DNA of 23,680 nucleotides from JAKJGV01 sp964617565 (GCA_964617565.1 CAZTYH010000051.1:1-23680), one strand, 5' to 3'; positions 1 to 8,250 are shown, counted from the stretch's first letter. Notes: generated by a model from the letters alone, not told the origin. Numbers and translations: made by a program.

Positions 1-939
1 CTGCTCGGTGGCGCGACATGGTTCATTCATCGGCAGGAAGAGGAACGCAAACTGCCCGACGAGCCCGACGCTCCAGAAACATTGAAGGTGCCCTTTGCCC
101 GGCCCGACGAAGCGCCCGCCGCGACAACCGCTCCGCGCGTGGCAATCCCGGAACCCGTCGGCACCGTCACACCGGAAGCCGAAGCACAAATTGATCCGGA
201 ACGTATGGCCCAGGCCATGGGCGAAGTGCGAACCGCCAACGAATATCTTCACGCCCGCAACTGGAACCAGGCCGAGGTCCATGCGCGTAAGGCCCTCGAA
301 ATCTGGCCGGACATGAACGCGGCGCTCCGATTGCTCGGCGTCGTGCACACGCAGCGCGGCCAATTCGATCAGGCCATCGTCATTCTCGAAAAAGCGCTGC
401 AGGCGTCTCCGTTCAACGTCGAAATCTACAACAACCTCGCCACGGCCTATATGCAGAAGGGACAATACGAAAAATCGGAGGAACTGCTTCAGACCTCGCT
501 GCAGATCATGCCCGGCTACCGCATTGCATTTCTGAACCTCGGCCTGCTCGCATTGTTACGCGGAAACTTTGAAGCGGCGGCCGATTATCTCGAGCGCTCG
601 CTGGAACAGGTGCCGGATGACCCGCCGCCGCGCAACAACCTGGCCGTCGCGCTAATCCGCCTCGGGCGTTATGATGAAGCGCGCGAGCATCTCCAGTACA
701 TCATTGACCGCTACCCGGAATTGCCGAACGCTTATTTCAACATGGCCATCACGTACGTTCTCGAGAATCGTTTCCCGGAAGCGATGAATTGGATTCGCAC
801 GGGCGGAGAGCGCTGCTCTCCCATTGCCTGCCAGCAGTTTCTGGCTGACAGCGATTTCAACGCCATTCGCGGCACGCCAGAGTTTCAAGCGTTCATAAAA
901 AGCCTGTATCCCGATCTCCCCACTCCGCCGGAGGGATGA
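1..939 (+). CDS. Membrane-anchored TPR protein (5' partial)
   Basis: The reading frame is open from base 1, so the N-terminus lies outside the window; 312 residues are visible. The first visible residues (LLGGATWFIH followed by RQEEER) look like the end of a single transmembrane helix with a charged flank, then a Pro/Ala/Glu-rich linker to about residue 65. From about residue 75 to 275 there are five to six tetratricopeptide repeats, recognisable from recurring A-x-x-x-L-G and Y-x-x-A-x-x-x-L-x-x-A-L patterns. The tail (DFNAIRGTPEFQAFIKSLYP) is a typical end of TPR proteins. TPR arrays are protein-interaction scaffolds; nothing here identifies the partner. The stop overlaps a possible larB start (ATGA at 936-939), so it may be co-transcribed with larBC, but no functional link is known. 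TPR class is secure; the specific role is unknown. Confidence 0.85.
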   Translation: MLGGATWFIHRQEEERKLPDEPDAPETLKVPFARPDEAPAATTAPRVAIPEPVGTVTPEAEAQIDPERMAQAMGEVRTANEYLHARNWNQAEVHARKALEIWPDMNAALRLLGVVHTQRGQFDQAIVILEKALQASPFNVEIYNNLATAYMQKGQYEKSEELLQTSLQIMPGYRIAFLNLGLLALLRGNFEAAADYLERSLEQVPDDPPPRNNLAVALIRLGRYDEAREHLQYIIDRYPELPNAYFNMAITYVLENRFPEAMNWIRTGGERCSPIACQQFLADSDFNAIRGTPEFQAFIKSLYPDLPTPPEG

Positions 940-980
940 CGGAAGGCTTGGGGTCCGGCGCGGAACATGTTCTCATCAAG

Positions 981-1733
981 ATGAAGCTCGAAGACATACT
1001 CAAACAGGTCGAAGCAGGCAAGCTGAGCGTCCGCGATGCGCTCACGCAAATCGCCGGCAACCCGGAAACCAATCTGGGTTTTGCCCGCGTGGACATTGAA
1101 CGCCCCCGCCGGCGCGGCATGCCGGAAGTCATTTACGCCGAGGGCAAGACCGCCGACCAGGTGATCCATATTATCCGCGCGCTCAAAGACGCCGGGCAGC
1201 GGGTGTTGTGTACCCGCAGTTCACCGGAGATTTTCGACGCCGTTTCGCGGGTCTATCCCGACGCTAAGTATCACGAAGCGGCGCGGTTGATCACCCTGGG
1301 AGATTTGCCCGAAGGGAAGGGCATTGGCCTGGTCGCGGTGGTATGCGCCGGCACTTCGGATATCCCGGTTGCCGAAGAAGCGGCGATCAGTGCCGAGTGG
1401 GCCGGCGCGCGCGTCGAACGCATCTATGATGTCGGCGTCGCGGGACTGCATCGAGTCATCCATCACCTGAACACCCTTCGCTCCGCGCGCGCCGTGGTGG
1501 TGGTCGCCGGCATGGAAGGCGCGTTGCCGTCCGTGGTCGGCGGCTTGATAGATCGGCCCATCGTCGCAGTGCCGACCAGCGTCGGCTACGGTACGCACAT
1601 GAAGGGCGTCGCGTCGCTGCTGGCCATGCTCAACACCTGCGTGCCGGGCATCAGCGTGGTGAACATTGACAACGGATTCGGCGCCGGTATCACGGCGGCA
1701 CTGATCAATCGTGTGGGAGAACCGGCCGCATGA
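981..1733 (+). CDS. larB: LarB, nickel-pincer cofactor biosynthesis carboxylase/hydrolase
   Basis: LarB carboxylates the pyridinium ring of nicotinic acid adenine dinucleotide and cleaves its phosphoanhydride. This is the first step to the nickel pincer nucleotide of lactate racemase and related LarA enzymes. The protein is 250 residues from ATG 981, the usual family length, beginning MKLEDILKQVEAGKLS as LarB proteins do. The C-terminal half is the PurE/AIR-carboxylase-like domain, with VVCAGTSDIPVAEEA at about residues 131-145, the GMEGALPSVVGG glycine-rich loop, and the terminal NIDNGFGAG signature. An in-frame ATG at 936 would add 15 residues and overlap the TPR stop, but the GGAGGG before it is too close to act as a ribosome site, and the extension does not resemble LarB. 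The stop overlaps larC by the ATGA at 1730-1733, indicating translational coupling. Confidence 0.93.
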   Translation: MKLEDILKQVEAGKLSVRDALTQIAGNPETNLGFARVDIERPRRRGMPEVIYAEGKTADQVIHIIRALKDAGQRVLCTRSSPEIFDAVSRVYPDAKYHEAARLITLGDLPEGKGIGLVAVVCAGTSDIPVAEEAAISAEWAGARVERIYDVGVAGLHRVIHHLNTLRSARAVVVVAGMEGALPSVVGGLIDRPIVAVPTSVGYGTHMKGVASLLAMLNTCVPGISVVNIDNGFGAGITAALINRVGEPAA

Positions 1734-2896
1734 GGCTATTACGCATCGAGTGTATCGGAGGCGCAAGCGGCGACATGATTCTCGGCGCGCTGGTGGACCT
1801 GGGGATTAACCTCGCCGCGTTGCGCCAAACCTTGGCGGGATTGAATATCGGCCCGTTCGAACTTAAGGCGGAAAAGACGCTGCAGGACCACCTCTCCGGC
1901 ACGCGTGTCACGGTCACGGCCCCCGAACACGGCCACGCACACAGACATCTCGCGGACATCCGGCGGATTATTGATACGAGCAACCTCCCGCGACCGGTCA
2001 AGGAACTGAGTATCGCCACGTTCTCCCGCCTCGCGGAGGCGGAAGCGAAAGTGCACGGCACCACCCCGGACAAAATCCACTTTCATGAAGTTGGCGCAGT
2101 GGATTCCATTGTGGACATCGTCGGTTCCTGTCTCGGCTATCACCTGCTCGAATTGAGCGGCGTTTCCGTCGGCCCCTTTCCCGCGGGGCATGGCACGATC
2201 GAGTGCGAGCACGGCATCATCCCTTCGCCTGCGCCGGCCACGGTTGAACTGCTGAAGGGCCGGCGCGTCGTGCAGACAGATGAACCACACGAACTGGTCA
2301 CACCGACAGGCGCCGCGCTGCTGACAACCTGGCCTGTCGCTGCCTCGTCTCTTTCGGGAGTGCGCGCGGAAGCCGTCGGCTACGGATTCGGACATCGCAA
2401 ACTCGATCGCCTGCCAAACGTGTTGCGCGCAACATTATTGGTAGAGGACGCGGACGCCACCGATCGCTGCACGGTGCTGGAATGCAACGTGGACGATACG
2501 AGCCCGGAATTGCTCGGTGCGCTGATCCAGAAACTCATCGAGGCCGGCGCGCTCGATGCGTTTGTCACATCCGTGCAGATGAAAAAACAACGCCCCGGTT
2601 CGTTGCTGACGGTGCTTTGCACCCCCGTGTTGAGGGATTCCCTCCTGGACCTCGTTTTTCGCGAAACAACGACATTCGGCATACGGGAGTACGAGGCCGG
2701 CCGGACCCGCCTCGACCGAAGGCATATCGAGGTTGAAACTCCCTACGGCAGCGTTCGCGTGAAAGTCGGGACATGGCGCGGCGAAGATATCACGCGGGCA
2801 CCGGAAATGGATGACTGCATCGCCCGCGCCCGCGAAAAGAACGTGCCTGTCCGCGCCGTGTACGAGGCCGCATTCGCGGCGGCACATCGAGAATAA
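1730..2896 (+). CDS. larC: LarC, nickel insertion protein (DUF111 family)
   Basis: LarC is the CTP-dependent cyclometallase that inserts nickel into the pincer nucleotide made by LarB and LarE. The 388-residue product starts with the family signature at residues 8-17 (CIGGASGDMI). It has the His-containing segment EHGHAHRHLADIRRII at about 64-79, the HFHEVGAVDSIVDIVG motif at about 118-133, and HGIIPSPAPATVELL at about 161-175. The C-terminal half (LECNVDDTSPELLG, then MKKQRPGSLLTVL) is the LarC2 part. In Lactobacillus plantarum larC1 and larC2 are joined by ribosomal frameshifting; here one uninterrupted frame encodes both. It is coupled to larB by an ATGA overlap. larE, the sulfur-insertion partner, and larA, the racemase, are not in this window. 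The gene ends 4 bp from the convergent nadK stop with no visible terminator between them. Confidence 0.95.
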   Translation: MRLLRIECIGGASGDMILGALVDLGINLAALRQTLAGLNIGPFELKAEKTLQDHLSGTRVTVTAPEHGHAHRHLADIRRIIDTSNLPRPVKELSIATFSRLAEAEAKVHGTTPDKIHFHEVGAVDSIVDIVGSCLGYHLLELSGVSVGPFPAGHGTIECEHGIIPSPAPATVELLKGRRVVQTDEPHELVTPTGAALLTTWPVAASSLSGVRAEAVGYGFGHRKLDRLPNVLRATLLVEDADATDRCTVLECNVDDTSPELLGALIQKLIEAGALDAFVTSVQMKKQRPGSLLTVLCTPVLRDSLLDLVFRETTTFGIREYEAGRTRLDRRHIEVETPYGSVRVKVGTWRGEDITRAPEMDDCIARAREKNVPVRAVYEAAFAAAHRE

Positions 2897-2900
2897 CCCC

Positions 2901-3773
2901 TCACCCCTCCGCCGTGCTCGATCCCCGCCACAGCAGCTTCTGCTGAAGAACGGCGAAGTAGCTGTAATCCGGCAGGTGTACGAACCGAACCCCGTTTCCG
3001 GCTCGCCGTATCTCAAGCCGGTCGCCCTGTTTAATCGAGAGTTCTTCCTGTCCATCCACGGACAGCAGCAACTCCTTCGTGGTCTGCACGCCGCGCACAA
3101 CCACGACGCTGCGATCGGAGATGACCAGCGGCCGATTGCTCAACGTGTGCGGACAAATAATCGTGATCACAAAGCAGGGGCTGTCCGGATGAAGGATCGG
3201 CCCTCCGGCCGAAAGCGAGTGCCCGGTACTGCCGGTCGGCGTTGAGACGATCAATCCATCGCATTTATAGGACGCCACCTGTTCGCCATCCAATTCCACA
3301 TCGAGCGTGATCACGCGGGAGGACTCTCCCCATCCGATCACGACATCGTTCAATCCGCGGTAACACCCGATTTCTTTTTCGTCGCGGAAAACGCGGCATT
3401 CCGCCACCGACCGATTGGATGTCGTATAGACCCCCGAAGTCAACGCCTCCAGCGCGTGGTCGAGATTCTGCTCCGTCACGCTGGTAAGAAACCCGAGACT
3501 GCCGAGGTTAACGCCGAGCACCGGCTTGTCCGCCCCGTCAAGAATTCTCGCCGCCCGTAAGACCGTGCCATCGCCGCCAAGCGCCAGAAGGACGTCCGTG
3601 GTTTTTGCAAGCTCTGCCTCGCTCAACTTCGTCGCGCCCGGAAGCAGCTCGCCTTCTTCTCCACAAGTCACATACAACTCCATGCCCAGCGCGCGCGCCT
3701 TTCCGGCGAGCCGTTGAAGCACGGTCGAAGCGTGCGGCTTGCGGCAGTTCACCACAACACCGATTTTTTTCAT
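2901..3773 (-). CDS. nadK: NAD kinase
   Basis: ATP (or polyphosphate)-dependent NAD kinase makes NADP in the cytoplasm. The product is 290 residues from ATG 3773, close to the roughly 290 of E. coli NadK. The catalytic GGDG motif is at residues 66-69 (LALGGDGTVLRAAR), followed by GVNLGSLGFL at 87-96, the NAD-binding LNDVV at 141-145, and the glycine-rich STPTGSTGHSLSAGGPIL at about 177-194. In that last motif many homologues have Tyr where this protein has His (TGHSLS); this may be lineage variation. The start is chosen because GGAGAAAGG precedes it at good spacing, and the ATG overlaps the upstream tlyA stop as ATGA, indicating coupling. A longer in-frame start at 3854 would lie deep inside tlyA and add residues unlike the family. 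Confidence 0.95.
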   Translation of the reverse strand: MKKIGVVVNCRKPHASTVLQRLAGKARALGMELYVTCGEEGELLPGATKLSEAELAKTTDVLLALGGDGTVLRAARILDGADKPVLGVNLGSLGFLTSVTEQNLDHALEALTSGVYTTSNRSVAECRVFRDEKEIGCYRGLNDVVIGWGESSRVITLDVELDGEQVASYKCDGLIVSTPTGSTGHSLSAGGPILHPDSPCFVITIICPHTLSNRPLVISDRSVVVVRGVQTTKELLLSVDGQEELSIKQGDRLEIRRAGNGVRFVHLPDYSYFAVLQQKLLWRGSSTAEG

Positions 3774-4507
3774 GGTCCCGCCTTTCTCCAATACGCAAGA
3801 AACTCCACGTTGCCCGCCGGCCCCGGCAATGGCGACTCGCAAACACCAATCCATTCCAAGGCCAACTCGCTTTCCCCGAATCGCCGGACGCGCTCAACCA
3901 CTTCGGCGCGCACCGCGGGATCACGCACAACCCCTCCACGCCCAACTTGCTCACGGCCTGCTTCAAACTGCGGCTTGATCAGCGTGACCAGACGTCCTTC
4001 GTCCGCGAGAACCTCTCTAACAGCGGGCAAAATCTTAGTCAAGGAGATGAACGAAACGTCCACAACGGCGAAAGCCGGACGATCCGGAAAGGCATCAGGT
4101 GCGAGATGCCGGGCGTTGATTTCGTCCATCACCACCACGCGCTCGTCCTGCTGTAACTTCCAATGAAGCTGTCCGCGCCCCACATCCACTGCATACACCC
4201 GGGCAGCCCCGTGCTGAAGAAGGCAATCGGTGAACCCACCCGTGGACGCCCCCACATCGAGACAGATCAACCCTTCCACATCCAAGCCGAAGTGCTGAAA
4301 CGCGGCATCCAGTTTTCCGCCACCCCGGCTGACAAAGCGTTCCGGCTGGGTAACGGTTATCTCCTCGTCACGGATTTCATGACCGGGCTTCGTTACTGGA
4401 TGTCCGCCAACCCGTACGGACCCCGCGCGAATCAGGCGCTGGGCCTTCTCCCGGCTCTCGGCAAGACCGAGTTCGACCACACGCTGATCAAGGCGTACGC
4501 GTTTCAT
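3770..4507 (-). CDS. tlyA: TlyA-family RNA methyltransferase
   Basis: TlyA proteins are S4-domain plus FtsJ/RrmJ-like methyltransferases. Characterised members 2'-O-methylate rRNA; the 'hemolysin' name is historical. The 245-residue product has the S4 RNA-binding domain at about residues 2-62 (KRVRLDQRVVELGLAESREKAQ, ending near VTQPERFVSRGG). It then has the SAM-binding motif LDVGASTGGFTDCLLQHGA at about 83-101 and the downstream FAVVDVSFISL strand. The start at ATG 4507 matches the normal N-terminus; a TTG at 4543 would add 12 residues that run towards the GA-rich repeat, and neither start has a strong ribosome site. It is followed directly by nadK with an ATGA overlap. TlyA, NAD kinase and the xse genes are also neighbours in Bacillus-type clusters, so part of an old arrangement survives here. 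Confidence 0.92.
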   Translation of the reverse strand: MKRVRLDQRVVELGLAESREKAQRLIRAGSVRVGGHPVTKPGHEIRDEEITVTQPERFVSRGGGKLDAAFQHFGLDVEGLICLDVGASTGGFTDCLLQHGAARVYAVDVGRGQLHWKLQQDERVVVMDEINARHLAPDAFPDRPAFAVVDVSFISLTKILPAVREVLADEGRLVTLIKPQFEAGREQVGRGGVVRDPAVRAEVVERVRRFGESELALEWIGVCESPLPGPAGNVEFLAYWRKAGP

Positions 4508-4545
4508 GGAGGCGAGTGTCACCGAAAGAGGGCCGAATGGCAAGC

Positions 4546-4640
4546 GGAGGACAGAGAGACAGAAGACAGAAATCAGAAGTCAGAGATAAGAGGACGGATA
4601 TTAAGCCCGCAACCCTGGCCTTCTGACTGCTGACTTCTGG
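4546..4640. repeat. GA-rich CAGAAG inverted repeat, copy 1
   Basis: The tlyA-htrA gap is filled by a low-complexity element. On the plus strand the left arm (4546-4590) is made of GACAGA, CAGAAGACAGA and CAGAAGTCAGA units. The right arm (about 4618-4640) carries the complementary CTTCTGACTGCTGACTTCTGG. CAGAAGTCAG at 4574-4583 is exactly complementary to CTGACTTCTG at 4630-4639, giving a 10-bp stem. A related stretch lies in inverse orientation just upstream of thrS (23403-23424), so this is a dispersed element and not part of either gene. It could act as an intergenic RNA hairpin or terminator, but there is no U-run to support termination. Confidence 0.75.
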
Positions 4641-4642
4641 CC

Positions 4643-5737
4643 TCACTTCTCCAACCGCCCCAAGTCAGGCATGGCTTCCGTTACGATTTCAAATTCGATT
4701 TCACGCCCCTCGCGCATAACGCGCAAACGAACGGGGTCTCCCAGGTTTCGCTTGAACACGGCGCGCTGGACTCCACGCGAGTCATTCACCTGCACGTTAT
4801 CCACCGACAGGATAAAATCTCCGGCCTTTAACCCTCCCACCGCCGCAGGGGTATTTCCAAGAACCTCCCCTACCTGCACGCCCGACGGACCGGCAACCGA
4901 TCCCGGCGTGTTGATGATATCACGCAAGCGTATCCCCAACCATGGACGTTCCGCGCGACCCGTTCGAATGAGTGAATCCGCAATCCGCATGGCCAGGTTG
5001 GCCGGGACGGCAAATCCAATCCCGATATTGCCACGCGCATAAGGGCCGCCGGTTTGAATCACCGCATTGATCCCTACCATCCGCCCGTCCACATCCACAA
5101 GAGGCCCGCCGCTGTTCCCCGGATTGATCGGCGCATCCGTCTGAATGAAATCCTCGTACGGGAGCACGCCTACGCTGCGGCCTTTCTGACTGACAACCCC
5201 CAGCGTAACACTGCTGTTCAAACTGAACGGAGACCCGATGGCGATTGCAAACTCTCCGATGCGAACGGCGTCTGAGTCCGCCACTTCGATGGGGGTGAAT
5301 CCCGCCTCGCCAGGAGCTTCGATCTGCAATACGGCCAAATCCGTCAGCGGATCGCTGCCGACCAGTGTCGCTGGATACAGGGTGCCGTCGTGGAGGGCGA
5401 CCTGAATCTGGCCTGCATTTCGTATCACGTGGTGACTGGTCAGAACATGACCGTCGCGACTGATGATTACACCGGACCCTTGTCCCGCAAGTCGCTCGGG
5501 AATGCCGTAAACAGGTCCCAAAGGAAATGCGCGCGCCTGATGATATACAACCGCTTCGGTTCGTACCACAACCACGGCCGGCATTGCCTTGTCCACCGCA
5601 TCGGCCACGGCATGGCCAAATGCGCGCGCCACGTTCGGAGATTCCGCTCGGCAGAACGGGGTAATAAGTGCCGTAGCCAGGGCCGACCAGACCACCGTTC
5701 TACCGAGCTTAGCCAAATTCAACGCCATCCATCTCAT
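4643..5737 (-). CDS. HtrA/Deg-type serine protease with one PDZ domain
   Basis: This is a periplasmic S1C (trypsin-fold) quality-control protease. With ATG 5737 the product is 364 residues. An N-terminal hydrophobic segment at about residues 14-29, after basic residues, ends near FCRAES and is a probable signal peptide or anchor. The catalytic triad is visible: His103 in TSHHVI, Asp133 in DPLTDLAVL, and Ser209 in PINPGNSGGPLV. A single PDZ domain follows at about 270-355 (PWLGIRL, then AAVGGLKAGDFILSVD). One PDZ suggests a DegS/HtrA2-like arrangement rather than two-PDZ DegP. A TTG at 5806 would add 23 residues with charges ahead of the hydrophobic segment; I prefer 5737, though no clear ribosome site supports either. 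It sits between xseB and tlyA, an insertion into an otherwise common cluster. Confidence 0.92.
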   Translation of the reverse strand: MRWMALNLAKLGRTVVWSALATALITPFCRAESPNVARAFGHAVADAVDKAMPAVVVVRTEAVVYHQARAFPLGPVYGIPERLAGQGSGVIISRDGHVLTSHHVIRNAGQIQVALHDGTLYPATLVGSDPLTDLAVLQIEAPGEAGFTPIEVADSDAVRIGEFAIAIGSPFSLNSSVTLGVVSQKGRSVGVLPYEDFIQTDAPINPGNSGGPLVDVDGRMVGINAVIQTGGPYARGNIGIGFAVPANLAMRIADSLIRTGRAERPWLGIRLRDIINTPGSVAGPSGVQVGEVLGNTPAAVGGLKAGDFILSVDNVQVNDSRGVQRAVFKRNLGDPVRLRVMREGREIEFEIVTEAMPDLGRLEK

Positions 5738-5808
5738 TGTGATGAGACAGACAGAATGAAGGTCTGCACGTTCAAAAAAAAGCGGGCCGGAGACTTCGAC
5801 GCTCAACG

Positions 5809-6060
5809 CTATCGCTCGTTTTCTTCTCCCTCATACGGCTCGGTGGTTTCGGCGTCGCCTTTCCTGGTGAGGACTTCGATGCGGCGCTCAATTTCGTTCA
5901 GCTTCTTGGTGCAGAAGCCGACCAGTTCCATACCCTCCTCAAAATGCGCCATCATTTTTTCGAGACTCAGCGAGCCGCTTTCCATCTCGCCGACAATGGT
6001 TTCAAGTCGGCCCAAGGACTTCTCAAAGTTTTTGGTTTTATCATTTTGCTTTTCCGCCAT
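5809..6060 (-). CDS. xseB: Exodeoxyribonuclease VII small subunit
   Basis: XseB is the small helical subunit that binds in multiple copies to XseA to form exonuclease VII, which degrades single-stranded DNA from either end. The product is 83 residues from ATG 6060, with the diagnostic FEKSLGRLETIVGEMESGSL at about 13-32, then LEKMMAHFEEGMELVGFC, and an acidic tail. The start is set by AGGGAGGATCAG immediately upstream (GGAGG five bases from the ATG); a TTG at 6078 is less likely. The coding region overlaps the end of xseA by 20 nt, typical of this pair. Confidence 0.94.
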   Translation of the reverse strand: MAEKQNDKTKNFEKSLGRLETIVGEMESGSLSLEKMMAHFEEGMELVGFCTKKLNEIERRIEVLTRKGDAETTEPYEGEENER

Positions 6061-7339
6061 CTGATCCTCCCTCTTCAACAGTCTTCACATTCGAACGAAT
6101 CTTCCCGGCCGCAAGCTGTGTGACCAGCTCCGTCCCGACCGCAACATCCCCTGCCCTCCGGACAATTCTCCCATCCGCTCCCCGCGTAATGCTGAATCCA
6201 CGCTCAAGCACCCGCACCGGACTCAGCGCGGCCAATTGTGCGCTCAACCGCTGCACATCCTGGCGGACGGCCTTGCGGCGCAAATCCATGCCGTGTTGCA
6301 GTCGCACCGCCAGGTTTTTAATCCGGCTTTGAGCGTCCCGCGCGCCCTGAATCAATTCATGCGCCATCTTCACGCGCAAATGGTCCAGCCGTTGAACATA
6401 TTGCCGGATCAGGTTCTGCGGTTCGCGGAAGACATAACTCCGCGAGACGCGGGTCAGCCGATTCCTCATTTCGAGCGCCGAATGACGCAACGCCTGTGCC
6501 AGCCGCAGGCGCACCTGTCGCAACGCCTCTTCAAACGATTCTTTCTGTCCGACCACCAACTCCGCCGCTGCGGAAGGCGTGGGAGCGCGAAGGTCGGCGA
6601 CGAAATCGCTGATCGTAAAATCAATCTCGTGGCCCACAGCGGATATCACGGGAATGCGCGACGCTGCAATCGCGCGAGCGACGACCTCCTCGTTGAAGCA
6701 CCACAAATCCTCCAGGCTTCCGCCGCCTCGCCCGACAATCATGACCTCGATATCCGTCCGGCGGTTCAAAAGCTCAATCGCTTCAGCGATCTCTTTTGCC
6801 GCACCTTCACCCTGAACGCGCACCGGGGCAATCAGTACGTGCAGGTTGGGAAACCGCCGGCCCAGGATATTCAATATATCCTTAATCGCCGCGCCGGTCG
6901 GCGAAGTCACCACACCGACATGCCGGGGCAGCAAAGGCAACGGCCGCTTGCGTTCGGCATCAAAGAGCCCTTCTGCCGCCAGCTTTGCCTTCAGCTTTTC
7001 GAAAGCTTCCTGAAGACTGCCTTTTCCCGCTTCTTCCGCCTGTTGAACAACGATCTGATACTGGCCGGATTTGTCATATACGGACAGATTTCCGAACACC
7101 CGCAACTTGACCCCGTCTCGAATCGCCACTTTGACGCCGCGCTGACTCCCTCGGAAAAGCACCGCCGCAATTTGCGAGCTTTCATCCTTCAAGGTAAAGT
7201 ACATATGGCCGGACGAAGGCGTACGCAGATTGGACACTTCGCCTTCGACCCAGACCGCGCCGATGTGATCTTCGAGCAGCATGCGGATCAAGCGCGTGAG
7301 CTCGGCAACCTTGTAAACTTTCCGTTGCTCGCTGGTCAT
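6041..7339 (-). CDS. xseA: Exodeoxyribonuclease VII large subunit
   Basis: This is the catalytic subunit of exonuclease VII. The 432-residue product has the N-terminal OB-fold (VWVEGEVSNLRTPSSGHMYFTLKD at about 29-52). The catalytic domain has GVVTSPTGAAIKDIL at about 142-156, IVGRGGGSLEDLWCFNEE at about 202-219 and SAVGHEIDFTISDFVADLRAPTPSAAAE at about 233-260. Long helical regions follow, ending in LERGFSITRGADG near the C-terminus. All the diagnostic motifs are intact and the length is close to the 456 of E. coli. It is coupled to xseB by an overlap. Its ATG lies only 5 nt downstream of the stop of the ymdB-like gene, so the run from rny through xseB is probably one transcript. Confidence 0.96.
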   Translation of the reverse strand: MTSEQRKVYKVAELTRLIRMLLEDHIGAVWVEGEVSNLRTPSSGHMYFTLKDESSQIAAVLFRGSQRGVKVAIRDGVKLRVFGNLSVYDKSGQYQIVVQQAEEAGKGSLQEAFEKLKAKLAAEGLFDAERKRPLPLLPRHVGVVTSPTGAAIKDILNILGRRFPNLHVLIAPVRVQGEGAAKEIAEAIELLNRRTDIEVMIVGRGGGSLEDLWCFNEEVVARAIAASRIPVISAVGHEIDFTISDFVADLRAPTPSAAAELVVGQKESFEEALRQVRLRLAQALRHSALEMRNRLTRVSRSYVFREPQNLIRQYVQRLDHLRVKMAHELIQGARDAQSRIKNLAVRLQHGMDLRRKAVRQDVQRLSAQLAALSPVRVLERGFSITRGADGRIVRRAGDVAVGTELVTQLAAGKIRSNVKTVEEGGSDGGKAK

Positions 7340-7344
7340 GCCTT

Positions 7345-8133
7345 CTACCGCTCCGCTCCAAACGAAATCTGAAGGCGCTGAATGCGCCGTGCCTTGCCCG
7401 TGTGCTCATCCACATCCAAAAGCGCTCCCTCGAAGCGCACATCCTCCGTCGCAACTTTGAACTGCGAAGGCATGCCCGTCAGGAACTTATGCAACACCGA
7501 GGTCACGTCGCGGCCCAGGACCGAGTCCTTCGGTCCCGTCATTCCCAGGTCGGTCAGATAGGCGGTACCTTTCGGCAGCACCACTTCATCCGCCGTCTGC
7601 ACGTGGGTGTGCGTTCCCAGCACCGCGCTCACCCGCCCGTCCAGGTAACGGCCCATTGCGATTTTTTCCGATGTCGCTTCGGCGTGCATATCAACAACAA
7701 TCACCCGCCCCTTTCGCTCCACGGAGCTCAAAAAACGATCTATCGCATGGAACGGGCAATCGTTCGGGGGCATAAACACGCGTCCGATGAGGCTGACCAC
7801 CGTCACGGCTCCCTTCGGCGTGTCCAGCGTGACCCATCCCTTGCCCGGACAGCCGGAAGCCAGGTTCGCTCCGCGCAGCAGGCGCGGCTCGCGATCGAAG
7901 TAGCCCACGATTTCCTTCTGATCCCAGACATGATCGCCGAGCGTAAGCACATCGGCTCCGGCCTGGAGCAGTTCTTCGACGAGCGCGGGCGTGATACCAC
8001 GGCCGCCCGCCGCGTTTTCCGCGTTGGCCACCACAAAATCCACCTCGCCCGCCGCCTTCATTTTGCCCGCCACGCGGGCAAACATCGTGCGCCCGGGCGA
8101 GCCCACCAAGTCACCAGCCACCAGTATTTTCAT
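7345..8133 (-). CDS. ymdB: YmdB-like calcineurin-type metallophosphoesterase (TIGR00282 family)
   Basis: The product is a 262-residue phosphodiesterase of the family that includes Bacillus YmdB, a 2',3'-cAMP phosphodiesterase affecting biofilm and motility decisions. Metal-binding motifs are visible: GDLVGSPGR at residues 7-15, ANAENAAGGRGITP at about 37-50, LTLGDHVWDQKE at about 66-77, VDMHAEATSEK at about 149-159 and GTHTHVQTAD at about 176-185. The ATG at 8133 gives the normal N-terminus MKILVAGDLVG, with AAAGGG upstream. The longer frame to 8220 merely reads through an intergenic GGAGT repeat. rny lies immediately upstream, and rny-ymdB is a conserved co-transcribed pair in Bacillus, which supports the identity. 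The exact substrate here is an inference from the family. Confidence 0.93.
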   Translation of the reverse strand: MKILVAGDLVGSPGRTMFARVAGKMKAAGEVDFVVANAENAAGGRGITPALVEELLQAGADVLTLGDHVWDQKEIVGYFDREPRLLRGANLASGCPGKGWVTLDTPKGAVTVVSLIGRVFMPPNDCPFHAIDRFLSSVERKGRVIVVDMHAEATSEKIAMGRYLDGRVSAVLGTHTHVQTADEVVLPKGTAYLTDLGMTGPKDSVLGRDVTSVLHKFLTGMPSQFKVATEDVRFEGALLDVDEHTGKARRIQRLQISFGAER

Positions 8134-8156
8134 TTTGAGCCCTTTGAAGACACCAA

Positions 8157-8245
8157 AGGGAGTATTGGAGTGTTGGAGTGCTGGAGTGCTGAAAAATCCT
8201 CTCTTCCAATACTCCACCACTCCAGTTCTCCATCACTCCACCTCT
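8157..8245. repeat. GGAGT-rich inverted repeat, copy 1
   Basis: This non-coding spacer between rny and the ymdB-like gene has a left arm (about 8158-8190) of tandem seven- to eight-base units of the form GGAGTRYT. Its right arm (about 8203-8240) has the complementary form ACTCCA. The two arms fold back as a long imperfect palindrome around AAAAATCCTCT. The same type of element, with the same unit, sits at 20101-20207 between the YdcF-like gene and rplT. It is a dispersed repeat that could form a large RNA hairpin in the rny-ymdB transcript. Confidence 0.8.
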
Positions 8246-8250
8246 TCTTC

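Noticed and set aside
8157..8245. CRISPR array, considered because of the regular GGAGT units
   Set aside because: The units are only seven to eight bases, degenerate, with no spacers, and the two halves are inverted to each other.
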